Assembly: GCA_009916335.1 (NCBI GenBank)
Contig: SAAR01000043.1
Location: 1-15,597 of the forward strand
From: Erysipelotrichia bacterium
GTDB taxonomy: Bacteria > Bacillota_I > Bacilli_A > Erysipelotrichales > Erysipelotrichaceae
Direction of reading: 5' to 3'
Length of the DNA: 15,597 bases
Below are positions 5,114 to 15,007 of the stretch, in pieces; position 1 is the first letter of the stretch, and every line of letters begins with the position of its first letter. The translations under genes were made by a program, and so were the position numbers. The notes beneath the pieces were generated by a model. The model did not search any database. It was not told where the DNA came from and was given only the letters and a program-made list of their open reading frames with translations.

Positions 5114-6071
5114 TTTCGTATGTTATAGATGACACAACCCTAACCTCATTATTTATATTTATTGATTTTATGTCTGTAGGTATATTAGCTTTTGTCAGAA
5201 TTGAGTCTTGCGATATATCTTTGTTATTTGTGAACCCACTGTTACCAATTGTATCAGCTCCGTGTCTACCAAAATAACTCATGTTGACGTTATTCAATCC
5301 AATTTTTGATTTTTTTGGTATATCAGTGGATAATGTGAATTCTGGAACATAATAGGTATAAACTCCATCAATAACAGATTTAACCTTTGTCAATTGTATA
5401 TTTAGTTGCGGTGATGATCCACTACCGTTTTTCTCAGCCTCATCATTGAGTAGGTTACTAAATGTTTTCCATGAGTTTGCATTTCGCACTGGAACATTTG
5501 GATAACTAACATCATCACCGACAACAGTTATAACTTTTGAACCAATAGAAACACGACTACTAAATGAATCTACTAAACTGTAAAAATATGCGGCTGATAG
5601 ATAAAAGAAATCACTATAGTGCAATGTTTCTATAGATGGCGATACAGCACCGATTTCAGAACGTGATGAGAATGGCGGTAATGCTGAAAGAGGTATATAA
5701 TAACCGTCGTAGGTTTTACCAGCTACAAGCTTAAATTGTGGCAATGAAGCCCAAAAATTACCGTCACGTGATGACATATACCATGAAGCTCTAGCATTTG
5801 ATGGTATAAAGAAAAACGCCCACACAGGTATTGTTTTTTCTGAAATAATTCTATTTAATTTTGACACATCTTTAATATGCTTGTCGGTCATTGCCGCAAT
5901 AACGAAAATAGGTCCGAGAAGGTCTAAATCCGATGTGTTTGTGAATGTGCCAACATGTGAATCTGTTGACAAACCGATTCCAAACGTATCCATCGAACCA
6001 GTACCCCAATAACTTTGTGATGGTCGTTCTGGGTCTATAATACTGCGATATGTATATTGTATTTTCATCAT
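5073..6071 (-). CDS. phage tail protein of unknown type in the Tal position
   Basis: This 332-residue protein follows the Dit-like gene, where siphophages of Gram-positive bacteria normally encode the tail-associated lysin or tail fibre (Tal). It shows no endopeptidase or muramidase motif and is shorter than most Tal proteins. It is rich in aromatics and Ser/Gly: SQSYWGTGSMDTFGIGLSTD, WAFFFIPSNARASWYMSSRD, YSDFFYLSAAYFYSLVDSFS. The start is MM: the second ATG (6068) lies 7 bases after AGGAGG, the first only 4, so initiation at 6068 is more likely. It is 8 bp downstream of Dit and overlaps the next gene. A structural role at the tail tip is inferred; no domain is recognised. Confidence 0.6.
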   Translation of the reverse strand: MMKIQYTYRSIIDPERPSQSYWGTGSMDTFGIGLSTDSHVGTFTNTSDLDLLGPIFVIAAMTDKHIKDVSKLNRIISEKTIPVWAFFFIPSNARASWYMSSRDGNFWASLPQFKLVAGKTYDGYYIPLSALPPFSSRSEIGAVSPSIETLHYSDFFYLSAAYFYSLVDSFSSRVSIGSKVITVVGDDVSYPNVPVRNANSWKTFSNLLNDEAEKNGSGSSPQLNIQLTKVKSVIDGVYTYYVPEFTLSTDIPKKSKIGLNNVNMSYFGRHGADTIGNSGFTNNKDISQDSILTKANIPTDIKSININNEVRVVSSITYENGGNKRVNMYVPL

Positions 6072-6079
6072 TAATCCTC

Positions 6080-7006
6080 CTAAGTCATGTAAAGCATATC
6101 GTATGTCTCTGAATAATGCATATTTCTAACCATTGCATTTTCATCAACACCAAATGCTAAAATGCCTTGCGGTAATGCAATTCTACCAATCATTGTTCTA
6201 GTTCCTGCTGACACTGCTGACCACCCATAAACATAACCTGAGATTATTGTATAATTATCAGGAACCGATTCAAAATCATCAGGTAATATATAAACAGATG
6301 ATAATGACATTGGGTCGGCTAAATCAATGCACTTGAATTTAAACCCCAAATCACCAACGTTGCTAATATTTAAAATTTCAAGGAAATTACAAGGTATCAT
6401 GGAATATCCGTCTGCTGAAGGAAATTGACCTCCAACTACTTCGCAATCTCCAAACCGTTTTGCTTGGCTTTCGCCATCAGATACTATACTGTTAGCATAT
6501 TCGAAAAACCAAGGTGTTGTTGGCGTAAATGTGGCTTTCGCTGTAAGTGTATGTGCACTTCTAAATTCCTCAAATGCGAAACTACTTAAATAACCATTTA
6601 CACACTGCTTACCACCATGTCCATCGTACGATTCCAAAATAATAGTGAACTCACCTGTTCCCCACGCTCGCAAAAATTTATCTCTCAATTTATAATATCG
6701 TTCTATACTACCGTTTGCTTTTATTATAATATTTATAGAAAATGAATCGGCTAAAGGTTTCACATAAAATATACTGGTTGCATTGTTTTCAGCATCAACT
6801 ACTGATTCAACATTTAAGGTGTTACTACCCCATGAATCTGGCACTGTAATTTCGATATTATCGGCAATCAGGTTAGTATTAACTCCAGTAGTAATATGGT
6901 CGCTACTTGAATAGCAAACGCGTATCGGAAATTGATTATCCCTAGACACGTCCGCACCAGCGGCGTTTCCTTTTGGTAATGTTTGAAAATATACTTTGCG
7001 TACCAT
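6080..7006 (-). CDS. distal tail protein (Dit-like)
   Basis: A 308-residue protein encoded directly after the tape measure gene, the standard Dit position. The first part has the look of the siphophage tail family: strands up to about residue 100, then IERYYKLRDKFLRAWGTGEF, a G(Y/F)-type turn (VNGYLSSFAFEEFRSAHTL) and the sequence TFTPTTPWFF (159-168), as found at the end of the Dit N-terminal ring domain. The second half (about 190-308) could be the galectin-like C-terminal domain. Dit forms the hexameric hub at the tail tip to which receptor-binding proteins attach, which fits the collagen-like proteins encoded downstream. The start at 7006 has a good GGAGG site. A hairpin lies between it and the tape measure gene (7031-7061). 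Confidence 0.7.
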   Translation of the reverse strand: MVRKVYFQTLPKGNAAGADVSRDNQFPIRVCYSSSDHITTGVNTNLIADNIEITVPDSWGSNTLNVESVVDAENNATSIFYVKPLADSFSINIIIKANGSIERYYKLRDKFLRAWGTGEFTIILESYDGHGGKQCVNGYLSSFAFEEFRSAHTLTAKATFTPTTPWFFEYANSIVSDGESQAKRFGDCEVVGGQFPSADGYSMIPCNFLEILNISNVGDLGFKFKCIDLADPMSLSSVYILPDDFESVPDNYTIISGYVYGWSAVSAGTRTMIGRIALPQGILAFGVDENAMVRNMHYSETYDMLYMT

Positions 7007-7030
7007 TTTAATTTCCTCCTATATTTTAAA

Positions 7031-7061
7031 AAGAGCAATGTGGTTAAACCACACCACTCTT
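7031..7061 (-). terminator. terminator-like hairpin between tape measure and Dit genes (attenuator?)
   Basis: The minus-strand RNA can form a 13-15 bp stem around the loop UUUAA: AAGAGUGGUGUGG pairs with CCACAUUGCUCUU, with three successive G-U pairs in the middle, followed by UUUAAAAUAU. On the plus strand the same three positions are C-A/A-C mismatches, so the structure favours the coding direction. It begins within the last codons of the tape measure gene and ends before the Dit ribosome binding site. Because the T tract is short, partial read-through is expected. Confidence 0.6.
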
Positions 7062-10000
7062 AATTAATCTGGCAACTTCACGAGACAATGCTCGCATGTC
7101 CATATTTTGATTTGATGATATATTAAATTTGTTTTCTTGTGTAACTGAGCTTGAAGAATTGTTAACAGAAGCTTTGTAATTTTTTACTTTTGAATCAACA
7201 TCTACATCACCACTATTAAATATTCCACCAAACCAACTTTTCACCTTATCAAAACCTTTACCAATGCTGTCAAAGAATTTTCCAATTGATCTGCCCCATT
7301 GTACTAGTTTGTCAATTATAGCTTTAAATCCAATACCAGCGTAACCTACTAAATTAACTAGTAATCCGATTAAATTACCAATAACTCTAAATATCCCACT
7401 ATCACTCAACCATTTTAATAAGTCTTTAAATACTTGAATAACAGACGACACGCCATCAATTATTACATTTAAATCTATAGCCTCGAAGAATCCTTTGGTT
7501 ATTTCACCGACAAACCTTTGTATTTCTAATATAGTGCCTTGTATCATCTTGATAAAATTACCAATTTTACCAGTGTCTAACCTTGATAACATATCACTTA
7601 TAGCAACAGACACACTATTATACGAATTTACAAATTCGTTTAATATAGGATTGATAAAATTGAAAAGTTCTTCCATAACTGATTTGAAGCTTAAAGTCTT
7701 ACCTGTATTATTTTCAAAACCGTCAGAAATCGTTTTCCACAAATTAATAAATATATCCATAACTGATTGAGCAGCTGCAAAAATACTAGACAACGCGGTA
7801 GATAAACCACCTTCACCAAGTGATGAAATCATTTCGTTTATACCGGAAAGTATATTAGTAATGAAAACAATTATAGAATTAAAGTCTATTGCGCCAATCA
7901 AATTTGAAATCAAACCAGAAATTGTTGTTATTATAGAGCTTATTGTTGTAGATAAAGCTCCAAACATTCCGAATAGTGAATCCATGTTAACATTAGCAAA
8001 TGATTCACTAAATGCAGAACCAATAGATTTAGCTGCTGATATAATAGAAGATAATATTGGAGAAAGTAGATTCAATAATGGTAGTAAGTCGGCTATCGTA
8101 TTAATAGCACCTCCAAAGAATGAACCAATAGACTCGCTATTACCACCTAGTTGAGTAATCAATCTATTGAAAATATCAGATACTATTGCAATTGAATTAG
8201 CAACCTTATTAAAATCTATTGCGTTGAACGCTGATGCAAGTGTGGTTGATACAACGCTTGCAATTTTAGTTATAACATTAAACAATGAGTCAAACATGTA
8301 GTAAACTGTTGATATGTCAATTTTACTAAACGCTACAGATATAGATTTTACGAAATCAGAAACAATAACGATAACATTTTTTATAGCTCCACCCAATTCA
8401 ATAATTAATTGTGATATAACTGACGCAACACTTTTAACTGTTGATAACATAGCACCGAAATTTATACTACCAAAAGCAGTTTCAAATACAGAAGCAATAG
8501 TATCTGCTAGAGTAGTCAATACGGATAATACGGATTCAAACGTTGAATACATATCATTGAATGATATGTTTGACACTGATTCTGAAACAGCCGTAGCAAA
8601 ACGACTAATCAAACTAATTACTGAAGATAATAACGGTGATAACAAGTTGAAAATAGGTATCGCACTAGCGATTGCATTTACTATTTTACCAAAAACTGTT
8701 GCGAAGGTAGTAGTCAAACCATCATTCAATTGTGATAGCAATGTTTTAATTACATTTACAAGTGAGTTAATTCCATAAATTAAAGTGTTAAAATCAATAG
8801 ATTCAAATGCCGCACTCAACACATTAACGATAACATTAGCAACATCTTCAATTAGAGACATTAGATTTCTAAATGTTTCTGTTAACGCAGACATATTTAT
8901 CTTTGCAAATGTTGATGATAGTGATGACCCCAATCTCGAAACGATATTAATTATTTTGGTGAACACGCTACTAAAAACAGATAATAATGTTTTTATGGCA
9001 TTATTTAATGTTAATGGTAAGCCTGTTATAGATGAGAATGCACTTGAAAATTTAGAAGCAAAATTAGTTATAACATTAATAATTTGGTTAATAATCGACA
9101 TCAATGATGACAATATTGAAGTGAAATCTAACGTCGCAATCTGTGATGTTATTGAATTAAATATTTTAAATATCAAACTTGGTATATTTGAACTTGACAA
9201 TAATGAAACAAGTGTTTTGATACCTGAAATCAGATTATTTATTGCCAATCTAACATTGTTGAAATTTATAGAATTTAATGCAACAACTAAAACATTTACA
9301 ATAACCGCAACAAGTGATTGTATTGTGTTCGTAATTGATGAAATAACGTTTGATACAGAACCCAAACCACTTCTAGCAAATGCTGAAGACAGTGCATTTG
9401 CTAGTGTTGAAATCAACGACAAAACAAATGAAATTTTAGAAGCCACAATATCCATCAAAGATGATAATGTACCCATAAATGATGATGCAGAACCAGTTAT
9501 AGATTTGAATATCGAGCTTATTGTTGAACCAAAACTTGATAAATATTTTAGAAGTGATATTATAGCATCTGCAATTTTTGTAAAAAATGCGTCATAGTTT
9601 ATAGATTCTAAATACGAAGCAAACGCTTTGAACTCGTCTGTATCGAATAAATTTGACATTCTATCAACTAGTTTCACCATTGCGGCAGTTATTTTATTGA
9701 ATGCTGGTTGTAATTTTGAAGCCAAATTTTCACGAAGTGAATCAAGAGCATCAGGTAATGTCTTTATTGCATCACCACCTTTATCGGAAACTTCAACCAT
9801 TGCGTCATTCAATTCATCAACGCCGATTTTACCTGCGGCAACAGCTGCGTTAAAATCTTTTAGTGTTCCACCAGCTTTTTTGTAAGTATCAAATGCTTGT
9901 GATTTTAGAGCTGCACCCAAAGCCGAATTTGCGTCGGTTATTTGGTTCATGTTTTCGGCTGTAACTTTACCAGCAGAAGCGATTTGACCAAGAGCCATAG

Positions 10001-11219
10001 ATACACTTGAGAAGGCCTCACCAGAACCACCAAACGCTTGATTTGCCTTTGCTGCGGCGTCTACGATTTTAGCTGTATTATCAGCATCTTTACCAATACC
10101 AACTAAAACAGAACCGAATTTGTCAGCATCCTCTGTGCTTATGTTGGTATTAATAGCTGTCTTTTTAAGTGAATCACTTAGTTTATCAAAGTCGCCACTA
10201 ATACCCTTGAAGTCCATTACCTTCTTAAGCCCATTAGCCGCTGTTTGTGCTTTTTGCATGTTAGAGGTTATGTCGCTCATTGTTGAACCAATTTTGTTAG
10301 TTATGTTTGATCCAATTTGTCTAAGCGAACCAATAACTATCTCGTTTAACATGCTACCAATTTGTTTAATTGGTGATGACAATATTGAAACCATCGATCT
10401 GCCGATAGTTGAGAATGCTGATTTAAATATTCTAGTGGTTGTTGATGCAACAGATCCAAACATTGATGTTATTCGTGATGCACCATAAGAAAATGATGAA
10501 CCAATAAAGCCGCCAACTTTTGAAAATGCACGTGCAACGCCTGAAACAGATGAACCAGCTAGTCTTATCACCGCACCAAACGCATTCTCTGATGCACTAA
10601 CGGCTTTAGACATAGATGAGCCGACTATGCTGCCTATTCTTGAAAATGCGGAAAATGTGGCTGTACTGGCACGCTTCATCGAATTGAACACATTAACGGA
10701 TGCGTTACCAATACCATTGATGATACCAACAACACCATTAAATCCAGCACCAATGCTTTTTCCAATTATCGAAGTTGTAGCAGCGGCTGTCTTATTTATT
10801 GATGAAATACTTTTCTTAAAAACTGAAACTATTTTTCCAGTTTGTGATCCGATCGAATCTGGCATATTAGACGTTGTACGGTTTAAATCTTGCATTTTTC
10901 CGTTAAGTTGCTTTGTATCTGTGTTTAGATTCTGCAATCGGTTGCTCAATTTAACGAAATTAGTCATATCCAACTTTGGATCGATATTTGATAATGATTT
11001 TTTAGTATCGTCAGCTTGTTTTCGTGTTAACTTTAATTGTTCATTTAAGTTGCGATACATTTTATTAGCAATATCCGAATTTTTAGGGTCGACTTTAAGA
11101 GCTTTGTTTAATGACGAACCTTCAGATTTTAGCAGCTTCATTGCTTTATTCATGTTTTTCAACGAAGATTCGAATTCGGCTGTTTCGCCGTTAATTTTAA
11201 CACTAAATGTATTTGCCAT
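7044..11219 (-). CDS. tape measure protein
   Basis: This 1391-residue protein is the longest gene here and carries the hallmarks of a siphophage tape measure, which sets tail length and passes through the tail tube at infection. Residues 1-115 are predicted helical and charged (coiled coil). Residues 120-320 are Ser/Gly-rich with hydrophobic segments. Residues 330-520 match the conserved tape measure region (ANQAFGGSGEAFSSVSMALG, then ALGAALKSQAFDTYKKAGGT and LPDALDSLRENLASKLQPAF). Residues 540-1250 are an unusual array of hydrophobic repeats centred on (I/L)(D/N)FN motifs. The C-terminus is short and polar. There is no peptidase domain that I can see. At about 0.15 nm per residue this would give a tail near 200 nm. 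AGGAGG lies 8 bases before the start. Confidence 0.93.
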   Translation of the reverse strand: MANTFSVKINGETAEFESSLKNMNKAMKLLKSEGSSLNKALKVDPKNSDIANKMYRNLNEQLKLTRKQADDTKKSLSNIDPKLDMTNFVKLSNRLQNLNTDTKQLNGKMQDLNRTTSNMPDSIGSQTGKIVSVFKKSISSINKTAAATTSIIGKSIGAGFNGVVGIINGIGNASVNVFNSMKRASTATFSAFSRIGSIVGSSMSKAVSASENAFGAVIRLAGSSVSGVARAFSKVGGFIGSSFSYGASRITSMFGSVASTTTRIFKSAFSTIGRSMVSILSSPIKQIGSMLNEIVIGSLRQIGSNITNKIGSTMSDITSNMQKAQTAANGLKKVMDFKGISGDFDKLSDSLKKTAINTNISTEDADKFGSVLVGIGKDADNTAKIVDAAAKANQAFGGSGEAFSSVSMALGQIASAGKVTAENMNQITDANSALGAALKSQAFDTYKKAGGTLKDFNAAVAAGKIGVDELNDAMVEVSDKGGDAIKTLPDALDSLRENLASKLQPAFNKITAAMVKLVDRMSNLFDTDEFKAFASYLESINYDAFFTKIADAIISLLKYLSSFGSTISSIFKSITGSASSFMGTLSSLMDIVASKISFVLSLISTLANALSSAFARSGLGSVSNVISSITNTIQSLVAVIVNVLVVALNSINFNNVRLAINNLISGIKTLVSLLSSSNIPSLIFKIFNSITSQIATLDFTSILSSLMSIINQIINVITNFASKFSSAFSSITGLPLTLNNAIKTLLSVFSSVFTKIINIVSRLGSSLSSTFAKINMSALTETFRNLMSLIEDVANVIVNVLSAAFESIDFNTLIYGINSLVNVIKTLLSQLNDGLTTTFATVFGKIVNAIASAIPIFNLLSPLLSSVISLISRFATAVSESVSNISFNDMYSTFESVLSVLTTLADTIASVFETAFGSINFGAMLSTVKSVASVISQLIIELGGAIKNVIVIVSDFVKSISVAFSKIDISTVYYMFDSLFNVITKIASVVSTTLASAFNAIDFNKVANSIAIVSDIFNRLITQLGGNSESIGSFFGGAINTIADLLPLLNLLSPILSSIISAAKSIGSAFSESFANVNMDSLFGMFGALSTTISSIITTISGLISNLIGAIDFNSIIVFITNILSGINEMISSLGEGGLSTALSSIFAAAQSVMDIFINLWKTISDGFENNTGKTLSFKSVMEELFNFINPILNEFVNSYNSVSVAISDMLSRLDTGKIGNFIKMIQGTILEIQRFVGEITKGFFEAIDLNVIIDGVSSVIQVFKDLLKWLSDSGIFRVIGNLIGLLVNLVGYAGIGFKAIIDKLVQWGRSIGKFFDSIGKGFDKVKSWFGGIFNSGDVDVDSKVKNYKASVNNSSSSVTQENKFNISSNQNMDMRALSREVARLIKSGVV
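7470..9605 (-). repeat. internal ~111-residue (333 bp) repeats of the tape measure gene
   Basis: (I/L/V)(D/N)(F/M)(N/S)-type motifs occur at residues about 540, 651, 697, 774, 808, 885, 919, 967, 1001, 1077, 1111 and 1248. Spacings are strikingly regular: 34 residues within pairs (774/808, 885/919, 967/1001, 1077/1111) and 110-111 residues between pairs (540 to 651, 774 to 885, 808 to 919, 967 to 1077, 1001 to 1111). A further long match is LPLLNLLSPILSSIISAA (about 1046) to IPIFNLLSPLLSSVISLI (about 854). This indicates growth by duplication of a 333-bp unit. Confidence 0.75.
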
Positions 11220-11231
11220 TAATCACACCTC

Positions 11232-11774
11232 CTATCTTCGTTTTTGTTCGTCGTGTTGTTCTTCTAATATTTTAGCTCTATAATTAACTAAATTAACCGC
11301 TTGCTCGTATTCCATATCAATCAAACTCTCAATTGTCATCCCGACCTGAATTATATTTGACATAAACGTAGACAATGCGTTATTCTTTTTATATGCATTA
11401 TATTTTAAAATGCGCCTGTCCACGATATTTTTTATATCTAAATCTTGATTGATACTTAAATATTCAGAGAGTTTGTCTTTTGATTCTTTTTCTTTGAGTT
11501 TCAAGTCTTCATTCTCGCGAATACTTTTGAACACCGTTGATAATGTCCCAATACCTTTCGAAAGACTTAAATCTTCATCCATTATATAGTCTTCTATTTT
11601 ACCATCTGTTCGTGCAAATGTGAAGGCACTAACCATACTGGACAGAATTTCTATATATTCATTTTCAACATTTGAGTCTAAAAGCTTGCTTTGATATTCT
11701 AAAACCCTTAAATCATCAAATGGGTCGGATGCTGTTATGGATTGATAACGTATAAATGTCCGAACACTATCCAT
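11232..11774 (-). CDS. probable second tail-assembly chaperone (gpGT position)
   Basis: A 180-residue, mostly helical, charged protein directly upstream of the tape measure gene. It contains FDDLRVLEYQSKLLDSNVEN, a highly charged stretch (ENEDLKLKEKESKDKLSEY, about 88-106) and the ending ILEEQHDEQKRR. The position matches the second tail-assembly chaperone of siphophages, which is often made by a -1 frameshift from the first. Here the frame is indeed -1 to the preceding gene and open for about 45 bases upstream of the ATG, but I find no correctly phased slippery heptamer. Instead GGAG lies 8 bases before the ATG, so it seems to be translated independently. The chaperone role is inferred from position and composition only. 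Confidence 0.55.
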   Translation of the reverse strand: MDSVRTFIRYQSITASDPFDDLRVLEYQSKLLDSNVENEYIEILSSMVSAFTFARTDGKIEDYIMDEDLSLSKGIGTLSTVFKSIRENEDLKLKEKESKDKLSEYLSINQDLDIKNIVDRRILKYNAYKKNNALSTFMSNIIQVGMTIESLIDMEYEQAVNLVNYRAKILEEQHDEQKRR

Positions 11775-11791
11775 TTGAGATACTCCAATCT

Positions 11792-12064
11792 TTAAAATGC
11801 ATCTTCCATTAAACGAGCAAGCTCATCCATTGAGAATTCGTAATCTCCTAAATCATGTGTTTCACACGCTGTGTTGTACACTTTACGAGCTTCGTTTAAA
11901 TCTAAAAAATCACGTGTTAGAACCAAAGCATGAAAAAGTGGTTCTGCTAAATCCGTATAACGTTCGTAATTTTCAGATTCAACAATACCTTGTAATTCTT
12001 TTACTTGTTGCATTAAATCCTTGCCAGTAATTAATTTAAATTTTCTAATTTTTGATAAAGCCAT
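11792..12064 (-). CDS. probable first tail-assembly chaperone (gpG position)
   Basis: A 90-residue acidic helical protein, first gene of the tail transcription unit. It begins MALSKIRKFKLITGKDLMQQ and ends MDELARLMEDAF. Size and place, two genes before the tape measure, fit the small tail-assembly chaperone that coats the tape measure during tail assembly. The ATG at 12064 has GGAGG 7 bases upstream, and a promoter lies about 95 bp upstream. The major tail protein that normally precedes this gene is not here; the endolysin is found instead. I recognise no family from sequence, so the call rests on synteny. Confidence 0.55.
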   Translation of the reverse strand: MALSKIRKFKLITGKDLMQQVKELQGIVESENYERYTDLAEPLFHALVLTRDFLDLNEARKVYNTACETHDLGDYEFSMDELARLMEDAF

Positions 12065-12096
12065 GATAATTCCTCCATTTATTTGTGTTAGTTGTT

Positions 12097-12108
12097 ATGT
12101 TATAACAT
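12097..12108. promoter_or_regulatory. 12-bp palindrome in the leader of the tail unit
   Basis: ATGTTATAACAT is a perfect palindrome lying between the promoter at 12158-12187 and the first tail gene. It could be an operator or a short RNA hairpin; nothing else supports a function. Confidence 0.35.
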
Positions 12109-12157
12109 GTAAATATTAGAACGTATATTAACAATCTAGTATTCTATGTATAAATAT

Positions 12158-12187
12158 ATTATATCACAAACATGTCAAAAATAACAA
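12158..12187 (-). promoter_or_regulatory. promoter of the tail gene unit
   Basis: On the minus strand: TTGTTA (12187-12182), an 18-bp spacer ending TGA (extended -10), then TATAAT (12163-12158). The -35 sits within the T tract of the endolysin terminator, so one unit stops and the next begins in the same 60 bp. A nearby TTGACA (12178-12173) is only 9 bases from this -10 and is probably not used with it. Confidence 0.65.
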
Positions 12188-12215
12188 AAAATCGCATACA
12201 TATGTATGCGATTTT
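12188..12215 (-). terminator. intrinsic terminator after the endolysin gene
   Basis: A perfect 28-bp palindrome (AAAATCGCATACAT and its complement) begins two bases after the endolysin stop codon and is followed on the minus strand by TTGTTATTTTTG. The stem is long but AT-rich. Some termination on the opposite strand is also possible. Confidence 0.85.
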
Positions 12216-12217
12216 CA

Positions 12218-13546
12218 TCAAATAATAAGATTTTGCCCTGCAAAAATCAGATTAGGATTTATAATATTGTTTTTGTTTTGTATTTCCGACACGGTTGTAT
12301 TGTAAATTTGCGCAATACTACTCAAAGTGTCACCATATTCCACGGTTACAACTCCATGTGATGATTTAGTATTTGATACACTATCAACCACGATTGTCTG
12401 ACCAACATAAATCAAGTTTGGATTGGCAATACCATTTAATGATTGTAACGATGAAACACTTGTGTCGTATTGTGAAGCAATACCGCTTAATGTGTCACCA
12501 GTAACAACTGTGTATGTTGAAGTTTGAGAACTTGATACACCAACTGAATCATTGATAAGTGCTTGAACTGAATTATAATATGTTCCTAAATTAACTCTAC
12601 GAACATCACCATCGCCTAATTTACCAGCTAACACTTCATCTTTCAATGTCTCATGTGATTCACTACCGGTGATTACACCACTTCGTTCATTAATGATTGT
12701 CTGAACAGATGTATAATCATTACCTAAATTCGTTTTTCGTTCATCACCATTGCCATATTCACCGTTTTGTGTTTTTGATGCTAGATCTTCCAATCTACCA
12801 ACTTCCGCGCCACTTGCTTCTGGTTCTGCTTGATTATCATTAACAATATAACCATCGTTATTTGCTAATTTATTCCATGTATCAATATCCAAATAGAAAA
12901 GTGATTTGTCAAGTGGTGTTGAAGAAAACTGCCAACCAGTTAACGTTGACCAAGAACCGATTGAATATGGGAATGACATCGGTGACCATCCAACGTCGGC
13001 CATTGTTGGGTATCCAGCGAACCACAACCAAGTGTCATTAGCCAAGTAGCTACCTGTCTGAGATACGCCATCAGAGCCCGTGTAGAGCCCTGGTTGTACA
13101 CCAGTTAATCGTTTAACTTCGTCGATGAATTCTCTAGCCCATGCACCATTACCCCAATTTGCGTTACCGCCAGCTTCCCAATCTAAAATCAAAACGGGTT
13201 TGTTTGCAACATTAAGATATTGTTTGATGTTGTTAACAAAATAACGAGCTTCTGCAACAGCACTAGCACTTGACTGGTCACCAGCATAATGGTAAATACC
13301 CCAAGGTTTGTTTTGTGCGACTGCTTGATTGGCAACATACTCAAAATATGGGTTCTTGTAGGCTGTACCACCAGTAGCTTTAACAATAACCGCGTCCTCG
13401 CCATAACTACCAACAGTGTAAGCTCCTTGCCAACTAGCAACGTCTGTTACTTTCATTGACGCATCTGCAACCATTGAAAATCCTGACAGTGACACAATTG
13501 AAACTGTCATGATTAATGCGACAATCATTTTCTTTAAATTCTTCAT
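12218..13546 (-). CDS. secreted modular endolysin: GH25 muramidase, two Cpl-7 repeats, two LysM
   Basis: This 442-residue enzyme hydrolyses the glycan strands of peptidoglycan at the end of the phage cycle. A Sec signal peptide is clear: MKNLKK, a hydrophobic core (8-24) and an ADA site near residues 27-29. The GH25 lysozyme domain covers about 33-230, with the first catalytic-site Asp in VTDVASWQG (D35) and the DWE pair in LILDWEAG (D122, E124). Two Cpl-7-type cell-wall repeats follow (about 250-288 with [12 protein letters not shown], 299-336 with [12 protein letters not shown]), then two LysM domains (344-387, 400-441; [35 protein letters not shown]). GGAGGG precedes the ATG. Export by Sec means a holin is needed only to trigger activity. 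A terminator follows directly. The gene lies between a fibre gene and the tail unit instead of at the end of the late genes. Confidence 0.95.
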   Translation of the reverse strand: MKNLKKMIVALIMTVSIVSLSGFSMVADASMKVTDVASWQGAYTVGSYGEDAVIVKATGGTAYKNPYFEYVANQAVAQNKPWGIYHYAGDQSSASAVAEARYFVNNIKQYLNVANKPVLILDWEAGGNANWGNGAWAREFIDEVKRLTGVQPGLYTGSDGVSQTGSYLANDTWLWFAGYPTMADVGWSPMSFPYSIGSWSTLTGWQFSSTPLDKSLFYLDIDTWNKLANNDGYIVNDNQAEPEASGAEVGRLEDLASKTQNGEYGNGDERKTNLGNDYTSVQTIINERSGVITGSESHETLKDEVLAGKLGDGDVRRVNLGTYYNSVQALINDSVGVSSSQTSTYTVVTGDTLSGIASQYDTSVSSLQSLNGIANPNLIYVGQTIVVDSVSNTKSSHGVVTVEYGDTLSSIAQIYNTTVSEIQNKNNIINPNLIFAGQNLII

Positions 13547-13566
13547 TTATTTACCCTCCATTTTTA

Positions 13567-13579
13567 ACACGCTACGTGT
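13567..13579. promoter_or_regulatory. short inverted repeat in the endolysin leader
   Basis: ACACG-CTA-CGTGT lies just downstream of the candidate endolysin -10 box and ahead of the ribosome binding site. It could be an operator or small stem; it is short enough to be chance. Confidence 0.3.
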
Positions 13580-13588
13580 ATAGTTGTA

Positions 13589-13618
13589 ACTGTACCATAA
13601 ACAGCATTATTTTCACAA
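13589..13618 (-). promoter_or_regulatory. weak candidate promoter of the endolysin gene
   Basis: On the minus strand: TTGTGA (13618-13613), an 18-bp spacer, TGG + TACAGT (13594-13589). It lies in the 87-bp gap between the collagen-like fibre gene and the endolysin. The match is moderate; read-through from the fibre gene could equally supply the transcript, since I see no terminator in the gap. Confidence 0.35.
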
Positions 13619-13633
13619 TTATTTACCACCATA

Positions 13634-14999
<1,366 letters not shown>

Positions 15000-15007
<8 letters not shown>

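Noticed and set aside
4576..5132. Plus-strand frames opposite the collagen-like gene and the 100-residue gene
   Set aside because: They are antisense to well-supported minus-strand genes with good ribosome binding sites, and their Pro/Ser-rich parts are complements of collagen triplets.
7495..11283. Long plus-strand open frames opposite the tape measure gene (for example 8785-9597)
   Set aside because: They are antisense shadows caused by the Ser/Ile/Asn/Ala-rich composition of the tape measure gene. They lack ribosome binding sites and have low-complexity, non-protein-like translations.
11770..11850. Programmed -1 frameshift joining the two chaperone genes
   Set aside because: The second frame is -1 and open for about 45 bases upstream, but the only candidate run (TTTTAAA) is out of phase with the first gene's codons, and the second gene has its own ATG with GGAG 8 bases upstream.
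12155..12178. TTGACA at 12178-12173 as the -35 of the tail promoter
   Set aside because: It is only 9 bases from the good TATAAT, and no convincing -10 lies 16-18 bases downstream of it. TTGTTA with an 18-bp spacer fits better.
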